Assembly (NCBI GenBank): GCA_963575745.1
Contig: CAUYUJ010016690.1
Coordinates: 176,044 to 240,043 of the forward strand
Source: Prorocentrum cordatum
Lineage: Eukaryota > Sar > Dinophyceae > Prorocentrales > Prorocentraceae
Length of the DNA stretch: 64,000 nucleotides
Direction: 5' to 3'
Under the pieces are notes generated by a model. It saw only the letters and a program-made list of their open reading frames with translations. It was not told the origin of the DNA and made no database searches. Position 1 is the stretch's first letter; each line of letters begins with the position of its first letter. Made by a program: the position numbers and the translations under genes. Positions 11,451 through 23,361 of the stretch are shown one piece after another.

Positions 11451-11467
11451 GTCTGTATGAGAAAAAC

Positions 11468-11597
11468 ATGGAGGAGGAGGGGGAAGAGGAAGAGGAGGAG
11501 GCGGAAGAGCAGGAGGAGGAGGAGGAGGAGGGAAAAGAGGATTAGGAGGAGGAGAAGGAGGAGGAGGAGGACGATGGGGGAGGGTGATGGTGATACA

Positions 11598-11688
<91 letters not shown>

Positions 11689-11930
11689 CTGATGCTGATG
11701 ATGATGATGATGATGATGATCATGATGATAATGCTGATGATGATGATGATGATGAGGAAGATGAAGATGATGATGATGATGATGATGATGCTGATGATGA
11801 TGACGATGCTGATGATGATGATGATGATGATGCTGCCGTTGCTGATGATGATGATAATGATGATGCTGATAATGCTGATGCTTATGATGCTGCTGCTGAT
11901 GATGATGATGCTGATGATGATGATGATGAC

Positions 11931-11979
<49 letters not shown>

Positions 11980-12065
11980 GTGGTGCTGCTGCTGATGATG
12001 ATGATCAGGAGGAGGAGGAGTTGGAGGAGGAGGAGGAGGAGGAGGAGGAGGGGGAGGAGGAAGAA
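11468..12065. repeat. GGA - GAT - GGA compound microsatellite
   Basis: GGA triplets to 11573, then about 410 bp of GAT with GCT interruptions (11595-12007), then GGA again. Low-complexity frames on both strands are artefacts. Confidence 0.95.
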
Positions 12066-12345
12066 GGTGCAGAGGGTGCTGATGAGGCGGACGGGTTCTC
12101 CCCGCACCCGCCACTCGGGCCGCGGTCAGGGGGATGAAACACTCCCGACCCTTTTGCCCGAAGCGGCGACGCCAAGCCACCAAGGCGGCCCAGCAGAGGC
12201 CCACAAAAGGCCAGCCCCAACGGGCAGAGGGGGGGCCCACAAGGGCCACGGACTCAGGACAGCCCGAAACGCGCCGGGGAAGGGGTCGGAAGCGGTTCCC
12301 CCTCTAAGCCCGCCTGCCCGCCTTTTCAGACACTTTAAGAGGTGC

Positions 12346-12620
<275 letters not shown>

Positions 12621-12678
12621 CACCAGCTCGAACAAGATGCCGACGAAGTCGCCAGCAGCGTCCGAGCAGCACCCCCTT

Positions 12679-13917
12679 TCACCAGGAGCGCCGCTGCTGC
12701 CCCCCGCGCGCCGCCGCGAGGACGTCCACGTCGCCCACGTGCATACGGCTGCGCAGGGCCTCCCGGCGCTTCATGGCCTCCTTGGGGTCGCGGCCGACCT
12801 GCTCCAGGATGCCAGCCGCCATCCCGTCAAACTCCTTCCGGGTGAAGCCATCGTCCGCGATCTCCTGGCGGTTGAAGCTCACCATTTTGTCGGCCTTGTC
12901 CATCTCGTTGTTCTTACCAGTCTGCTCGTCATCGTCGGTATCTAAGCCAATGCTCAGGTTCACCTGATCCTGGCTGAATTGGTATGTGCCCTGTGAGGGC
13001 TGCTCGCTGCCGACGTCGACGGAGCCGCCATCGCCGCCGATGAAGAACCGTAGCGTCTCATCTAGCTCAACTTGTTGGTCCATCGATTCTTCTTCTGCAT
13101 CTTTCGTGCCCTTGCTCTGCGAAGGAGATCCCAGCTGGTTGAGCTGCTGCTGGGACTGCGGCGCTTTTGCTCCACCATCAGCGCTGCCGCGCGTACCTGC
13201 TCCTGGGACCGCATCTGCTCGAGCAAGCTCTCCTCGGCCCCACGAAGGGGTTCTTCACGCTCTGCGCATCCGAATCCTCCTTCCGCGTCTCCTTGGGCAG
13301 CTCCTCCTTCACGTCCAGCGTCGCGACCGGGCTCTCGAGCGAGTCCGACTGCAGCGCCTGCTTGTGTGAGCTCACCTCGGCCTCCACGACATGGTTCTTC
13401 GCGGTGGTCAAGCCAGTTCCTATCGAGACGCTTCCGGCGCCCCGCAGCTCGATCTGCGCATCCGGATCCTCCTTCACCGACTCCTTGAGCATTTCCACCT
13501 TCACGCCCAGCGTCACGATCGGGCCCCCAGTGCGAGTCCGACTGCAGCGCCTGCTTGTGCTTGTTGGTCTGCGCTTCCCGCGTCGCGAGAGGTGCGACCA
13601 TGAGGCACTCCCTGCAATGCTCCCCGAAGCTGAAGTTGGTGTAGCGGCATCGGGTGCATTTCCACTTCAGCACGTGCTTCATCTGGTCCCTGTCCTCCTT
13701 GGCCTCCTTGTTGGACTGCACCTCCTTGTCTGTGGCCGAACTCTGGACCTCCGTCACGTTGGTGCTGGGGTCCGTGCCGATCTGGTTCATGCGGGCCACC
13801 TTACGCGACTCCAAAAGCCGCCTGGCCAGCTGCCTCTTCATCGCCGCCGTCTCGATTCCCACTGGTGGGGTGGGTCGCGCCTTTGGCGCAGGCGGCACCT
13901 CCAGCCATAATCCCTCC
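12679..13917 (-). pseudogene. RanBP2-type zinc-finger protein, frame-broken
   Basis: The coding strand is minus. A plausible exon starts at 13917 after TCAG. It encodes a KRQLARRLLESRK helix, then a RanBP2-like zinc finger (WKCTRC, N, then HCREC) near 13650, then an acidic/basic region with a repeated unit starting HKQALQSDS. The second unit and the first are in different frames because of one extra base near 13524-13531, and a second frame change lies near 13240. The last part (12679-13083) ends in TGA. A segment at about 13990-14090 reading PIQGKRKNEVQVNGEDLPG may be an upstream exon. Such zinc fingers with a PxQGK segment remind me of N-termini of dinoflagellate retroelement ORFs, which is inference. 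Sequencing error is an alternative to true decay. Confidence 0.6.
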
Positions 13918-14344
13918 CTGACACGATGTCGCCTGGGCGGCGTGCCAGCCTGGCGACGAGGCTCCTCCGTCTCTTCCCCCTGGCAGGTCCTCTCCGTTGA
14001 CTTGAACTTCGTTCTTGCGCTTGCCCTGGATCGGCATCGGCCCACAGCCCAGGCCAATGTGTTGAAGGCCGAGGGGCCTGCCTGGGTGCAGGCTGGATGC
14101 AGCCTCGCGCCGCGACACTGCCGCCCATCAGGATCACCCGGGTCTGGTGTGGCCTCCCTCTGGCGTTGCAGTAGTCTGACGCGAGCTGCCCGAGCGCCGA
14201 GCCGCAGGGCCCTCGGCGCGCTGGCCCGAGCCGTAGGGCTGGAGCGTCGGCATCAGAGCGCCATCGGCCGCGCGGCTCTGCGGGGCTGCGCCGCTGCGAA
14301 GTGCCCCCCGCCACGGGCCCCTTGGGCCCCGCAGCGGCTAGGAG

Positions 14345-14545
14345 GGGCAGGAGCAGGAGGAGGAAGAGGAGGAGGAGGAGGAGGAGGGGGAGGAGGAAGA
14401 GGAGGAGGGGGAAGCAGAAGAAGAAGAAACAGAAGACGAACAAGAAGAAGAAGAAGAAAACGAAGAGGAGGAGGAGGAGGAGGAGGAGGAGGAGGAGGAG
14501 GAAGAGGAGGAGGAGGAGGAGGAGGAGGAGAGCAAGGAGGCGGAG
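14345..14545. repeat. GGA/GAA microsatellite
   Basis: Imperfect GGA and GAA triplets immediately upstream of a family B element copy. Confidence 0.95.
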
Positions 14546-14553
14546 AAGGAGGA

Positions 14554-14800
14554 CCAGTGTAAACCCAAGACTCATCAACGATGTCGCAATAAGCCCTCCC
14601 TCCAGGCTCCCTCTTCATAGGCCACTAGAAGGGCGGATTTCCACTAAGGGAAGTGTCCTGTGGGAAGACAACCGTGTGAACATCATGAGCCGTGCCAGAC
14701 AGAGCACCATTCTAAGGACTTCGACGCCACGAGTCAACCCCGATCCAGAATCGTGTGAGAACACCGTGCCAGGGACTACCGCGAATCATCGTAACTGGTG
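14554..14800 (+). mobile_element. Dispersed element family B, copy 2 (truncated)
   Basis: Starts CCAGTGTAAACCCAAGACT right after a GGA microsatellite, like the other copies, and keeps the first about 240 bp. The 83-bp repeat half is missing. Confidence 0.7.
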
Positions 14801-15009
14801 CGCCAGGCGCGAGAGCGCGAAGCTGGGCGCCCTTGTGACTCGAGCTCCCGAGCGCGCCGCATCACCGATGCCTGGCCCGCGCAGCGGCGACTGCGGCCTG
14901 GCCCTCCGCCCCTCCGGGAGGCCCCCTCCGCCCCTCCGGGAGGCCTCCGCCCCGAGCCGCTCCTCTCTGACGGCCCCCGGAGTCCAGCGAGGCCGGCCAG
15001 GGCGAAGCA

Positions 15010-15197
15010 CTCGAGCAGGGGATCGTCTACAGAATTGATTCACCCCAAAGTTGATTTTTTTTTCGTCGAATCCACGAATAGTGCGTGTAATGCTCGTACG
15101 TCAGATCTACTGGTAGTATATACGCATTTGTAGTCCATCCGTCGACTACAAATCAGTTTTGGGGTAGATGAATTCTGTAGTCGATCCCCTACTCGAG
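15010..15197. mobile_element. MITE-like element with about 46-bp TIRs
   Basis: Left arm CTCGAGCAGGGGATCGTCTA; the right arm (15152-15197) is its inverted copy with few mismatches, including GGGGATCGACTACAG. The 188-bp element has an AT-rich core unlike the GC-rich flanks and no ORF. Confidence 0.75.
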
Positions 15198-15428
15198 ACA
15201 CGTTCCGTGGTGATTTTCTCTGCGACGCGAGCGTGTCTGGGGTGGGGTCCTCCGATCCTATCTGGCTTTCGGCGCCTTCTGCTCTTCACCCCTTTTCCGT
15301 TTTCGGTGGCTCTTTGGTTGTCGGCGCTCGGTTTGTTCCCGGCGTTCTCGCCACAAGCGGAGGGCCCAGGATCGCTCCCCCTGATCCAAGAGGTCGGCGG
15401 ATGTGGCGCACATCTTCATGAATTATAG

Positions 15429-15429
<1 letters not shown>

Positions 15430-15466
<37 letters not shown>
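15430..15466. repeat. TA dinucleotide repeat
   Basis: About 17 TA dinucleotides. Confidence 0.95.
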
Positions 15467-15468
<2 letters not shown>

Positions 15469-15645
15469 ACACCACCCGCCGCTCCCGCCTCGCCGCGGCG
15501 GGACACCCCGAGGTGCCGTGTGGCCCACGCCGCCCCCGCCGGGGGCATCCCCGGGGCCGGGACGAGGCCGCCGAGGGCGCCGCGCGCGCAGCCCGCCGCG
15601 GAGGCGTCCCCGGCGCGGAGAGCGCAGGACCTCCCGTGGCAAACC

Positions 15646-15860
15646 CTCTGGACGCCCGAGATGGGCACGGAAAGAATGGGTACGATGCCCAACAGCAGTT
15701 CCTGTTCATTCTGAACAGGACTCGCTGTCCACGCCGCCGCGGCCTGTGACCATTCGAGACAGGAGGTCGCCCGCCCAACAGCGGCCGCTGTTGGTTTGGG
15801 ACAACATTTGCTGTTGGGCATAGTACCCATTTTTCGGTACCCATTTCGGGCGTCCAAAGC
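15646..15860. mobile_element. MITE-like element with about 50-bp TIRs
   Basis: CTCTGGACGCCCGAGATGGG at the left is matched in inverted form by 15810-15860, both arms continuing to TATGCCCAACAGC or TACGATGCCCAACAGC. No ORF. Confidence 0.75.
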
Positions 15861-15914
15861 AGACCCAGACCCCCCCGCGTCGTGAGCGAGGTCGCAGGGA
15901 TGGACCTGAACCCA

Positions 15915-16105
15915 GAGATCGAACGCATGGAAAGAATCACGACGGAGGTTTGTCGCTATTTGCGGCCTCTAGAGCCCTCGCCGGGCCCTGCAGGACCGTC
16001 AAAAAATGACTCAGGGTGAAAAACCGGTCCTGGGGAAGGGGTCGAGACTTCTGGGGACCCCGTAATTATTGAACAAATCACGACATCGGACCTCTGGGAA
16101 CGCTG
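15915..16105 (+). repeat. Dispersed repeat family A, copy
   Basis: Contains the ordered family A blocks: GCCCTCGCCGGGCCCTG, GACCGTCAAAAAATGACTCA, a GGTCCTGGGGAAGGGGTC block and AATCACGACATCGGACC. Confidence 0.75.
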
Positions 16106-16235
16106 CTTTGCTGTACTCGGGCTGTGTTCTGTTTTTCGTTTGGGCAGGGAGGTGCAGGAAAACAGGCAGAGCAGAACGAGCAACAAAACGAAATACAACG
16201 ATTAGGCCCAGCCCAGCGATATCACCACGCCCAGA

Positions 16236-16405
16236 GATCCTACGCTCCGATAAAGTCGGCGCGGGCGGTTTTCGACTGTTTTCGGCGTCCGGGGCCCTTC
16301 GACGGGCCGCGGGACCGTCCAACGCCGGCTCTGGACGAGAAACGGGTCCTGGGGCAGGGGTCGAGACCTCTGGGGGTCGACGGCATGAACAAATCATGGC
16401 GTCGG
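16236..16405 (+). repeat. Dispersed repeat family A, copy
   Basis: Same ordered blocks, about 130 bp downstream of the previous copy: GTTTTCGGCGTCC, GGGACCGTCC, GGTCCTGGGGCAGGGGTC, AAATCATGGCGTCGG. Confidence 0.7.
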
Positions 16406-16861
16406 GGGTCGCGTTGCAGTCTTCGCACAGCATGGCGCTTCCGCCCGGCCAGGCCCCGGGCTGGCGCGAAGACTGACGCAGAAATCGGGCCGGACGAAAG
16501 GGGGGGATTGGGAAAGGGGGGGGGTACGAAATCATGCAGCTGGTTTCGGCCCCGCCGCCGGGCCCACTGCTCGATACACGGCCGCCTCCCGGCGCCGGGA
16601 GGCGCCGGGGAAATCAGTTACGTGAGCGGTTTTTCAAACCCCCCCTTTTTTATCCCCCCCTCTCGCCCGGCCCGAAGGCAGATGGGGTCCGGGGCTCGGG
16701 TCATGACTTTGTCTGGCGGGGCAAGGATACATGCGTTCCCGAGCCTTCCCGGCACGCCCTCGGAGCGCTCCGGCGCCCGAGTGGTCCTGCAGGGTCGCCG
16801 GCTCCCAGAGGCTCTCGATCTGTCCCCGTCCGAACTTGTCAAGTCCTGGCTTGGGCCCCAG

Positions 16862-17045
16862 AGATCCAACGTATTGACAAAAATCAGGGCGGAGGCTTTT
16901 TCGCAGTGTTTGGCCTCTAGGGGCCCTCGCCGGGCCACAGGACTGGCAAAAAACAATACAGGATGAAAAGCCTGGGCCTGGGGAAGGGGTCCAGGTTTCT
17001 GGGGGCCCCGCATTGGAAAAATCACGACGTCGGATCTCTGGGTCT
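16862..17045 (+). repeat. Dispersed repeat family A, copy
   Basis: Closest relative of the copy inside intron 6 of the Mei2-like gene. Both start AGAGATCCAACG and end AATCACGACGTCGGATCTC. Confidence 0.75.
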
Positions 17046-17075
17046 TGCGTGTGGCAATGCTGCAGCAAGTGGTAA

Positions 17076-17227
17076 GTCGGGCTTGTCCCTCTACAGGAGG
17101 GGTATTCCAAAATAGTCAAAATATAATATGGGGACGATGTTTTGCGGATTTGTTTTGCAAATTCGGATTTGTTGTTAGTATTTCTAATTTTCCGCCCAAA
17201 ATCTGCCTGTGGTGGGACAGGCTCGAC
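17076..17227. mobile_element. 151-bp MITE family E, copy 1
   Basis: Starts GTCGGGCTTGTCCCTCTACA and ends with a degraded inverted copy (GGGACAGGCTCGAC). The AT-rich core contains AATATGGGGACGATGT, shared with the copy at 24654. Confidence 0.75.
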
Positions 17228-17559
17228 CTAAGGATACATGCGTTCCAGAGCGTTCCCGGCGCGCCCGGTCCTGCAGGGTCGCCGGATCCCAGAGACTCTC
17301 GATTTGTCCTCGGAGGAGGAGGAGGAGATCCGAATTTGTCCTCGTCCTGGCTTCGTCTTGCGTGTGGCGATGCTGCAGCTAGTGTGGCAACGCCAGGTCT
17401 CAGGTGGCCGCGCCCCCGAGGGCTAGTGGGTGGGGAGGGGGTGTCGGGGGAGCGGCCGCGGGCAGGAGGCCCCCCGCCGGGATCGGCGGAGCGTGAGGGG
17501 GTCCTCAGACATGATCGCGTCGTGGATTGCCCACGGCGGAGGACGTTTGGCCGCTTTCG

Positions 17560-17625
17560 GCTCCAGGAGGAGGAGGAGGATGAGGAGGAGGAGAAGGAGG
17601 AGGAGGAGGAGGAGGAGCAGGAGCA
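17560..17625. repeat. GGA microsatellite running into an assembly gap
   Basis: GGA triplets end at the first N. Confidence 0.9.
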
Positions 17626-17725
17626 NNNNNNNNNNNNNNNNNNNNNNNNNNNNNNNNNNNNNNNNNNNNNNNNNNNNNNNNNNNNNNNNNNNNNNNNNNN
17701 NNNNNNNNNNNNNNNNNNNNNNNNN
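17626..17725. other. Assembly gap (100 N)
   Basis: Exactly 100 undetermined bases between a GGA microsatellite and a tandem array; the true gap length is unknown. Confidence 1.
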
Positions 17726-18360
17726 GAATTTTGTCGAGTGGGGTCGCCCAAGACCAAGAGTGCTCTCGGGTGTGGGAATGCCAGACGAGGGAGGGGCCAG
17801 GCCAGGTGGGGAGCCCGGGGTATGTTTGGGCCAGCATTTGTCGAGTACGGGGGCACAATAAAAGGGTTTCGAGTAATGCCAGACGCGGGAGGGGCCAGGT
17901 GGGGGGTGTGGTTGTAGGGTTTTGGGCCAGAATTTGTCGAGCGGGGTGCCCCAAGAACAGAGTGCTCTCGGGGTGAGAATGCCAGACGAGGGAGGGGCAG
18001 GTGGGGGGCGTGGGTAGGTTTTGGGCCAGAAGTTGTCGAGCGGGGGAGGCCCAAGAACAGAGTGCTCCCGGGGTGAGAATGCCAGACGAGGGAGGGGCCA
18101 GGTGGGGCGCGTGGGTAGGTTTTGGGCCAGAATTTGTCGAGTGGGGGGTCCCAAGAACAGAGTTCTCCAGACGGGGTGGGAAGAATTTGTCGAGTGGGGG
18201 GTCCCAAGAACAGAGTTCAGGGGTGGGAATGCCAGAGCAGCCAGGTGGGGGGCGTGGGCAGGTTCTGGGCCAGAATTTGTCGAGTGGGGGGTCCCAAGAA
18301 GGTAGTTCTCTCGGGGTGAGAATGCCAGACGAGGCAGGGGCCGGGTGGGGGGCGTGGAGG
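17726..18360. repeat. Tandem repeat of about 100-bp units
   Basis: Units contain AATTTGTCGAGTGGGG, CCCAAGAACAGAGT and GAATGCCAGACGAGG. About six full or shortened units follow the gap; the array probably continues into it. Confidence 0.85.
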
Positions 18361-18519
18361 TGGGGGTGTCGGATCAGGTCGACGGCGGGGCGGTTTGGGG
18401 CGAAAAATTGTCGGGTGTGGTATCCAGCTCAGAAGGATATCGCACACGCCTCTGGGGTCGGCGGATTTATCCCTCGCTCCCCATTGTTCCACCCATTTCC
18501 CCTCCGTTGTCGCTGCTCC

Positions 18520-18896
18520 CATTGAGGGCGACCGAAATGATTACGCGGCACCTACGCGGCACCGGCACAGCATTCAAAGTGGTGTTCGTCCTGCTCATCC
18601 ATGCATGCTGCCGCAACAGCAAAGAACATTGCCCACGACAGGCTTCAAGACTTTGGTTTTCAATGGCCAGCTACCTTCATAATATTCAGCACTGCTGGGA
18701 TCTCGCTAACAAGCAATCTGGAGGCGAGCGGTTGGACCCACATCATTTCGTGATGCCAGTTTTCTGTTGTGCGCCGTGTTCTATGAAATGCCATCTCCCC
18801 GTTCTTGAAAGCATTGAGCGTGTCGATTCTGGAGTCAGTGCCGCCTTGCGCGGGCGAGAATCGGTCCAATCGTTTCAGCTTAAAACAAAAAAACAA

Positions 18897-18988
<92 letters not shown>
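18520..18988 (+). other. Possible retroposed 3' end with a long poly(A) tract
   Basis: About 370 bp of non-repetitive, lower-GC sequence ends in about 95 bases of nearly pure A from about 18892, with a few C in its first bases. This looks like a reverse-transcribed mRNA 3' end inserted in the genome. No ORF is identifiable, so the source gene is unknown. Expansion of an internal A tract is the alternative. Confidence 0.45.
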
Positions 18989-19019
18989 AAAGAGGGAGCC
19001 AATAGGGGCAAGACGAATC

Positions 19020-19880
19020 GAAAATCCGAGCCTTCCACCCCGAGAGGCTCTCAGGAAGCCCCATGAGGTCCCCAATAATAGGATTCAAGAGCCTCTCAAG
19101 AAGCTCCCCAGAGGGCCGAAGAGGTTCCAAGAGGTCTCCCAAGAAGGCCCCAAGAGGCAAAAATGATTATTGGCCCATCGTTTTTCGAAGGATTAAAGTT
19201 TTCTGCCTTTGGGCATCTTGACGCTCCAAGACGGCCCAAGTGGCCCCAAAGACCGCTCCAAGATAGCCGAAGAGGGCCCCAAGACGGCCCACGAGGGCCC
19301 CAAGACGGTGCCTGAGGCGCCCAAGACGGCCTGAGAGGGCCCCAAGACGGTGGGATGCCCTGGAAGCGCACGGGAGCGCTTTGGGAAGACTTCGGGTGCC
19401 TTGGGGAAGCTCCGGGAACGCCCAGGAGTCCCAAGAAGGAGAACGCGAACCCAAGAGCAGAGCCTTCCGCCCTAAGAGGCCCCAAGAGTCCACAAGAGTT
19501 CCGACGAGGCCCCCAAAAGCTTCCCACGAGCCCATTAAAAGGCACCCAGGAGACGTACAAGGGGTCCCAAGGTAGCTGAACAATTCCCTCGATGCATCAA
19601 AATTGCCTCCAGGAGGCCCCGGGAGGCTTCCGGATGGCCTCAAGTCGAGCTTCAATGTGGCCCCAGGTGGCCTCAAGTCGGGTTTCTCTGCAGCCAAGAC
19701 GGCCAATATTGGCTTCAGATTGCAGAACATCACCCCGATTGCCCGGAGAACCAAGAAGCCCCAAGACGACCCCCCCCCAGAGAAGCACCCAAGATGTGCT
19801 TCCAACAGCCAATTGAGGAAGCACGTAGAACCCCCCGGAAGCCCTTCAGATGCCCCCACGAAGACCCAAGAGGTTCCCCG
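19020..19880 (-). repeat. CTTGGG-type degenerate repeat, inverted orientation
   Basis: Dense CCCAAGA/GGCCCCAAGA words at irregular spacing of about 15-25 bp for over 800 bp. It is the complement of the type filling intron 5 of the Mei2-like gene and 59180-59960. Confidence 0.7.
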
Positions 19881-19948
19881 GGAGGCACGACTATGTCACG
19901 CGCCTGTGCTTGATAGCTCTGTCCAAGATCATCCAGCGCCCCCCCTGG

Positions 19949-19990
19949 CCTGGGCTAGAACCTGAGCGCGCGCGAAGCGCGCGCGACGAT
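19949..19990. repeat. Strong short hairpin
   Basis: CTAGAA and TTCTAG close a stem around GCGCGCGCGAAGCGCGCGC. Function unknown. Confidence 0.6.
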
Positions 19991-20176
19991 TCTAGCGCGT
20001 ATTCATATATTTTGATGCATAGATATACTCTGTGAGCCAGTTACCCGAAATCGTAGCACGCGTCTGGCCCGTTAGGCCGGCGCATTCAGAGTTCGTTCTG
20101 GTAGCCGCTACCGACATGGAAGCCGGGCTCTCAGAGGGACGCATCGGTACCCAAACTCGCATACTTCATCTGTGGG

Positions 20177-20580
20177 GGCTTCGGTGGAGCTCCCTATCGG
20201 GCCACGAAACGTGTGAGAGGTGTGAAGAGCCACATAGAAAAAACCCTTCTGGGGGCTTCGGTGGAGCTCTCTATGGGGCCACGAAATGTGTGAGAGGTGT
20301 GGAGAACCACGTGCCAAACCCCTCCTGGGGCCTTCTGTGGAGCTCCGTTTCGAGCCACGAAAGGTATGAGGGACGTTGAGAACCGCATGCGAAACTCCCT
20401 CCTGGGGGCTTCGGTGGAGCTCCCTGTGGGGCCACCGAAAGCGTGAGGGTTGTGGAGACCCACATGCAAAACCCCCTACTGATGGCTTCGGTGGAGCTCC
20501 TTATGGGGCCACGAGACGTATGAGGGCTGCAGAGGACCACACACAAAAAAAAACCTTCCTGGAAGGCTCGGTGGTGTGCC
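20177..20580. repeat. About 77-bp tandem repeat, six units
   Basis: GGCTTCGGTGGAGCTC or a variant starts at 20177, 20254, 20329, 20407, 20484 and 20565. Each unit continues with GGGCCACGAAA. Confidence 0.85.
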
Positions 20581-20897
20581 GAAATGCGCACGCGGAGGGC
20601 AGGGGCATGGATGGGGAGAAGGGAAGTGGAGAGGAGAGGAGGGGAGACGCGGGGCGATGCCCAAAACGAAGACCCCATCACCACAGGACGGTCGGGACAA
20701 ATCCTATGCTCTGTCCTGGGTCCGATCCTAAGCGCCCTCTTCGGCAAAGCAAGACGGATCCTCTCGTCAGCCCCCTGGGGGGGACACGGGTCGGGCGTCT
20801 CTCCGCAAGCCAACGGGTCGGTTAGGGTAAGGTTGGTCGTGTGCCGCGAAAAGGCCAGTGGGAAAGGTCATTCGCTCCTGCCTCCTCGGTATTTTGC

Positions 20898-21175
20898 GCC
20901 CTCCTCCTCCTCCTCCTCCTCCTCCTCCTCCTCCTCCTCCTCCTCCTCCCTCCTCCTCCTCCTCCTCCTCCTCCTCTTCCTCCTCCTCCTCTCCTCCCTC
21001 CTTCCTCCGTCTCTTCTTATTTTCCTCCTCCTCCTCCTTCGTTTCCTCCTCCTCCTCCTCTTCCTCAACCTCCTCCACCTCCCCCTCCTCCTCCTCTTCC
21101 TCATCCTCCCCTACCTCCCCCTCCTCCTCCTTCTTTCTCCTCCTCCTCCTCCTCCGCCTCCTCGATTCCCCTCCT
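20898..21175. repeat. CTC microsatellite
   Basis: CTC triplets with TTC and CCC interruptions. The preceding 20580-20895 holds no gene I can support. Confidence 0.95.
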
Positions 21176-21441
21176 CCTCGTCCTTGTTCCCCCCGTCTAG
21201 TTTCAGCAAAGCGACCTTTCACAACCACCATTAACTATTCGCGTTTGGAAGAGGCCAGTCGGCTTGGGGAGGGCTGGCCGCTTGCTGCGAAAACGCCGGT
21301 CGGTCTGGAAAAGGCCAGTCTCCTCTCGACCCTCTGGGCGGAGGGGGGGACCTAGGCGACGACGAAGGGAGGCCTTAGCAGGAGCAGGAGGTGCTCTCCT
21401 CGATGTTCGGCGCCCTCCTGGGTAAAGCACACAAGATTTAA

Positions 21442-21592
21442 GTCGGGCCTGTCCCTCTACAGGGGGAATATCCAAAAATAGTCGAACAATAGTCTGGGGA
21501 ATATTTTTTGAGCACTTCGGGGCATCGTTTGAACATGTTTTAAGTATTTGGAGTTGTTCGTCGAAGATCCCCCTGCAGGGGGACACGCCCCA
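21442..21592. mobile_element. 151-bp MITE family E, copy 2
   Basis: Starts GTCGGGCCTGTCCCTCTACA. The right end CCTGCAGGGGGACACGCCC is the inverted arm. Same length and layout as copies at 17076 and 24654. Confidence 0.75.
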
Positions 21593-21621
21593 CTGAACAC
21601 AACATGGTCCTCTCCTCGATC

Positions 21622-21990
21622 CCCCCCTTGGGGGGGGGGGGGGGGGGGAAGCGCCCCCCCCCCCCCTCGGGGAGGGCGGGGCGCCCGCGGAAGCCGCGGG
21701 AGCCGCGGGAGCCGCGCCGGGCGCGGAGGACGGGCTCGAGACCGTGGGCGAGCCGCAGGAGACCTTCCCCCGGGGAGCGCTGGGGTTCGAGGGGGAGGAG
21801 GAGCAGGAGGAGGAGGAGGAGGAGGAGGAGGAGGAGGAGGAGGAGGAGGAGGAGGAGCAGGAGGGGAGGAGGAGGAGGAGGAGGAGGAGGAGGAGGAGGA
21901 GGAGGAGGAGGAGGAGGAGGGGGAGGAGGAGGAGGAGGAGGAGCAGGAGGGGGAGGAGGAGGAGGAGGAGGAGGGCGAGGGGGAGGGCGA
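21622..21990. repeat. G-run/C-run palindrome followed by a GGA microsatellite
   Basis: A run of about 20 G is followed within 8 bases by a run of about 14 C, forming a perfect homopolymer hairpin, then GC-rich sequence and GGA triplets from 21795. The next 800 bp show no supported gene. Confidence 0.9.
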
Positions 21991-22824
21991 AGACAGAGAG
22001 TCGAGGTGGAGGGCGAAGAGGAGCGCGGAGCTCGGCGGCGGCACTGCAGCGGCGGAGCTCGGCAGCGGCAGCGCTCGGGAGGCCACGCCGCGCACGGCAC
22101 GCAGATCCTACCCAGGTTTCGCACAGCACGGAGCGATCCACACGATGTCCTCGTTTCTGCACGCGCGCGCGGCAGCTGGATGCGCTCATCCTGCTCCGTG
22201 TTGCTGTGCCTCCTGCCTCCCCTCCCTCCCTCCCTGGGCGCCAGGCCCTCCTCCAGCTCAGTCCTCGCCGCTCCCCCCTCCCCACTCCCCCTGGGCCCCC
22301 CCCCTGGAGCCCATGTCCCCCTCGTGTCCCCCAGGCCCCAGGGGAGGGCTCCAGCGAGAGTCATGTGGCAGCTGCTCTGTCGGAGGGGGGCACCAGCCAG
22401 CGTGTCGCGCTGTAGGGGTGCGTGCCAGAAGGCATCGCGCGCGGCACGTGTGCCTGCGCTGTCCCATCCCGATGGGCTGCCGTTGCAGAAGATAGCGACG
22501 GTTGTCTCGCAGAGCTCGTTTTCTGCTAGCAGATGCGCCTAGAGCGCAGCACAGGTTCACATATACGCGTTTGCGTCTGTTGTCGTCGAGGGCCCGCCGG
22601 GAGGACGACAGCCCGGCGGAGGACGACGACTACAACTACGACGACGAGGCATCCTTGTTTTTGCCGCGCCTCTTGAATGTTGCTTATGCTTGCAGGAAGA
22701 GTGAGCACGCGGTGTTTGCTTGGTATACCCCCAGAGCGCGCTTGGAAGTCCGACGTAAGGAGAACGGGAGGAGGAGAGGGGAGGAGGAGGGAGGGGAAGT
22801 CCAACGGGAGGTGGAGGAAGCAGG

Positions 22825-22940
22825 AGTAAGAGGAGGAGGAGGAGGAGGAGGAGGAGGAGGAGGAGGAGGAGGAGGAGGGCGACAACAGAGCAGGAGGAGG
22901 AGAAGGTGGAGACATGGAGGAGGAGGAGGAGGAGGTGATG
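22825..22940. repeat. GGA microsatellite
   Basis: GGA triplets with a short interruption. Confidence 0.9.
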
Positions 22941-23218
22941 TTCGGAGGCGTTCTTAGCATGTATTGCAAGCGTAAGTGATGGGCACACGGTACATGAGAC
23001 TGGTGCTAAAGTGCGGGATGGGTACAAGTGTGCCCGATGTAATGTTTCTTTGTTTCCAGCATCAGTTGTGTGGTCTTTCCCACACATTGGCCTGCCAAGA
23101 CTGACCAGGCTTGCACTTTCTAGCCACAGGCTCCAGATCATGGGGGGGAGGCTCGCCTGGTGCCGAATGTGTGCAGCAAATGTCGAAGAAGAAAACGCCA
23201 TCAGCATAATTAAACAAT

Positions 23219-23361
23219 TGGCGCTCCGCTCGGATGTCATGGATCTGCGCTGGGCCCCCACCCCCTCGGCGGCGCCTCTGGCGCCGCCCCTGGCGCGCTC
23301 CGCGCGCCAGGGAGGGGGTCCCGCGCACATCCAAGAAGAAATCCGCGCGGAGCGCCAAAAG
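23219..23361. mobile_element. Foldback/MITE-like inverted repeat
   Basis: GGCGCTCCGCTCGGAT at the left and its inverted relative ATCCGCGCGGAGCGCC at the right. Arms continue imperfectly to a GC-rich loop. The surrounding 23011-23460 frame looks weakly protein-like, but I cannot support a gene. Confidence 0.5.

Noticed and set aside
17045-18207. Frames spanning the N gap
   Set aside because: They cross 100 undetermined bases and a tandem repeat; continuity is meaningless.
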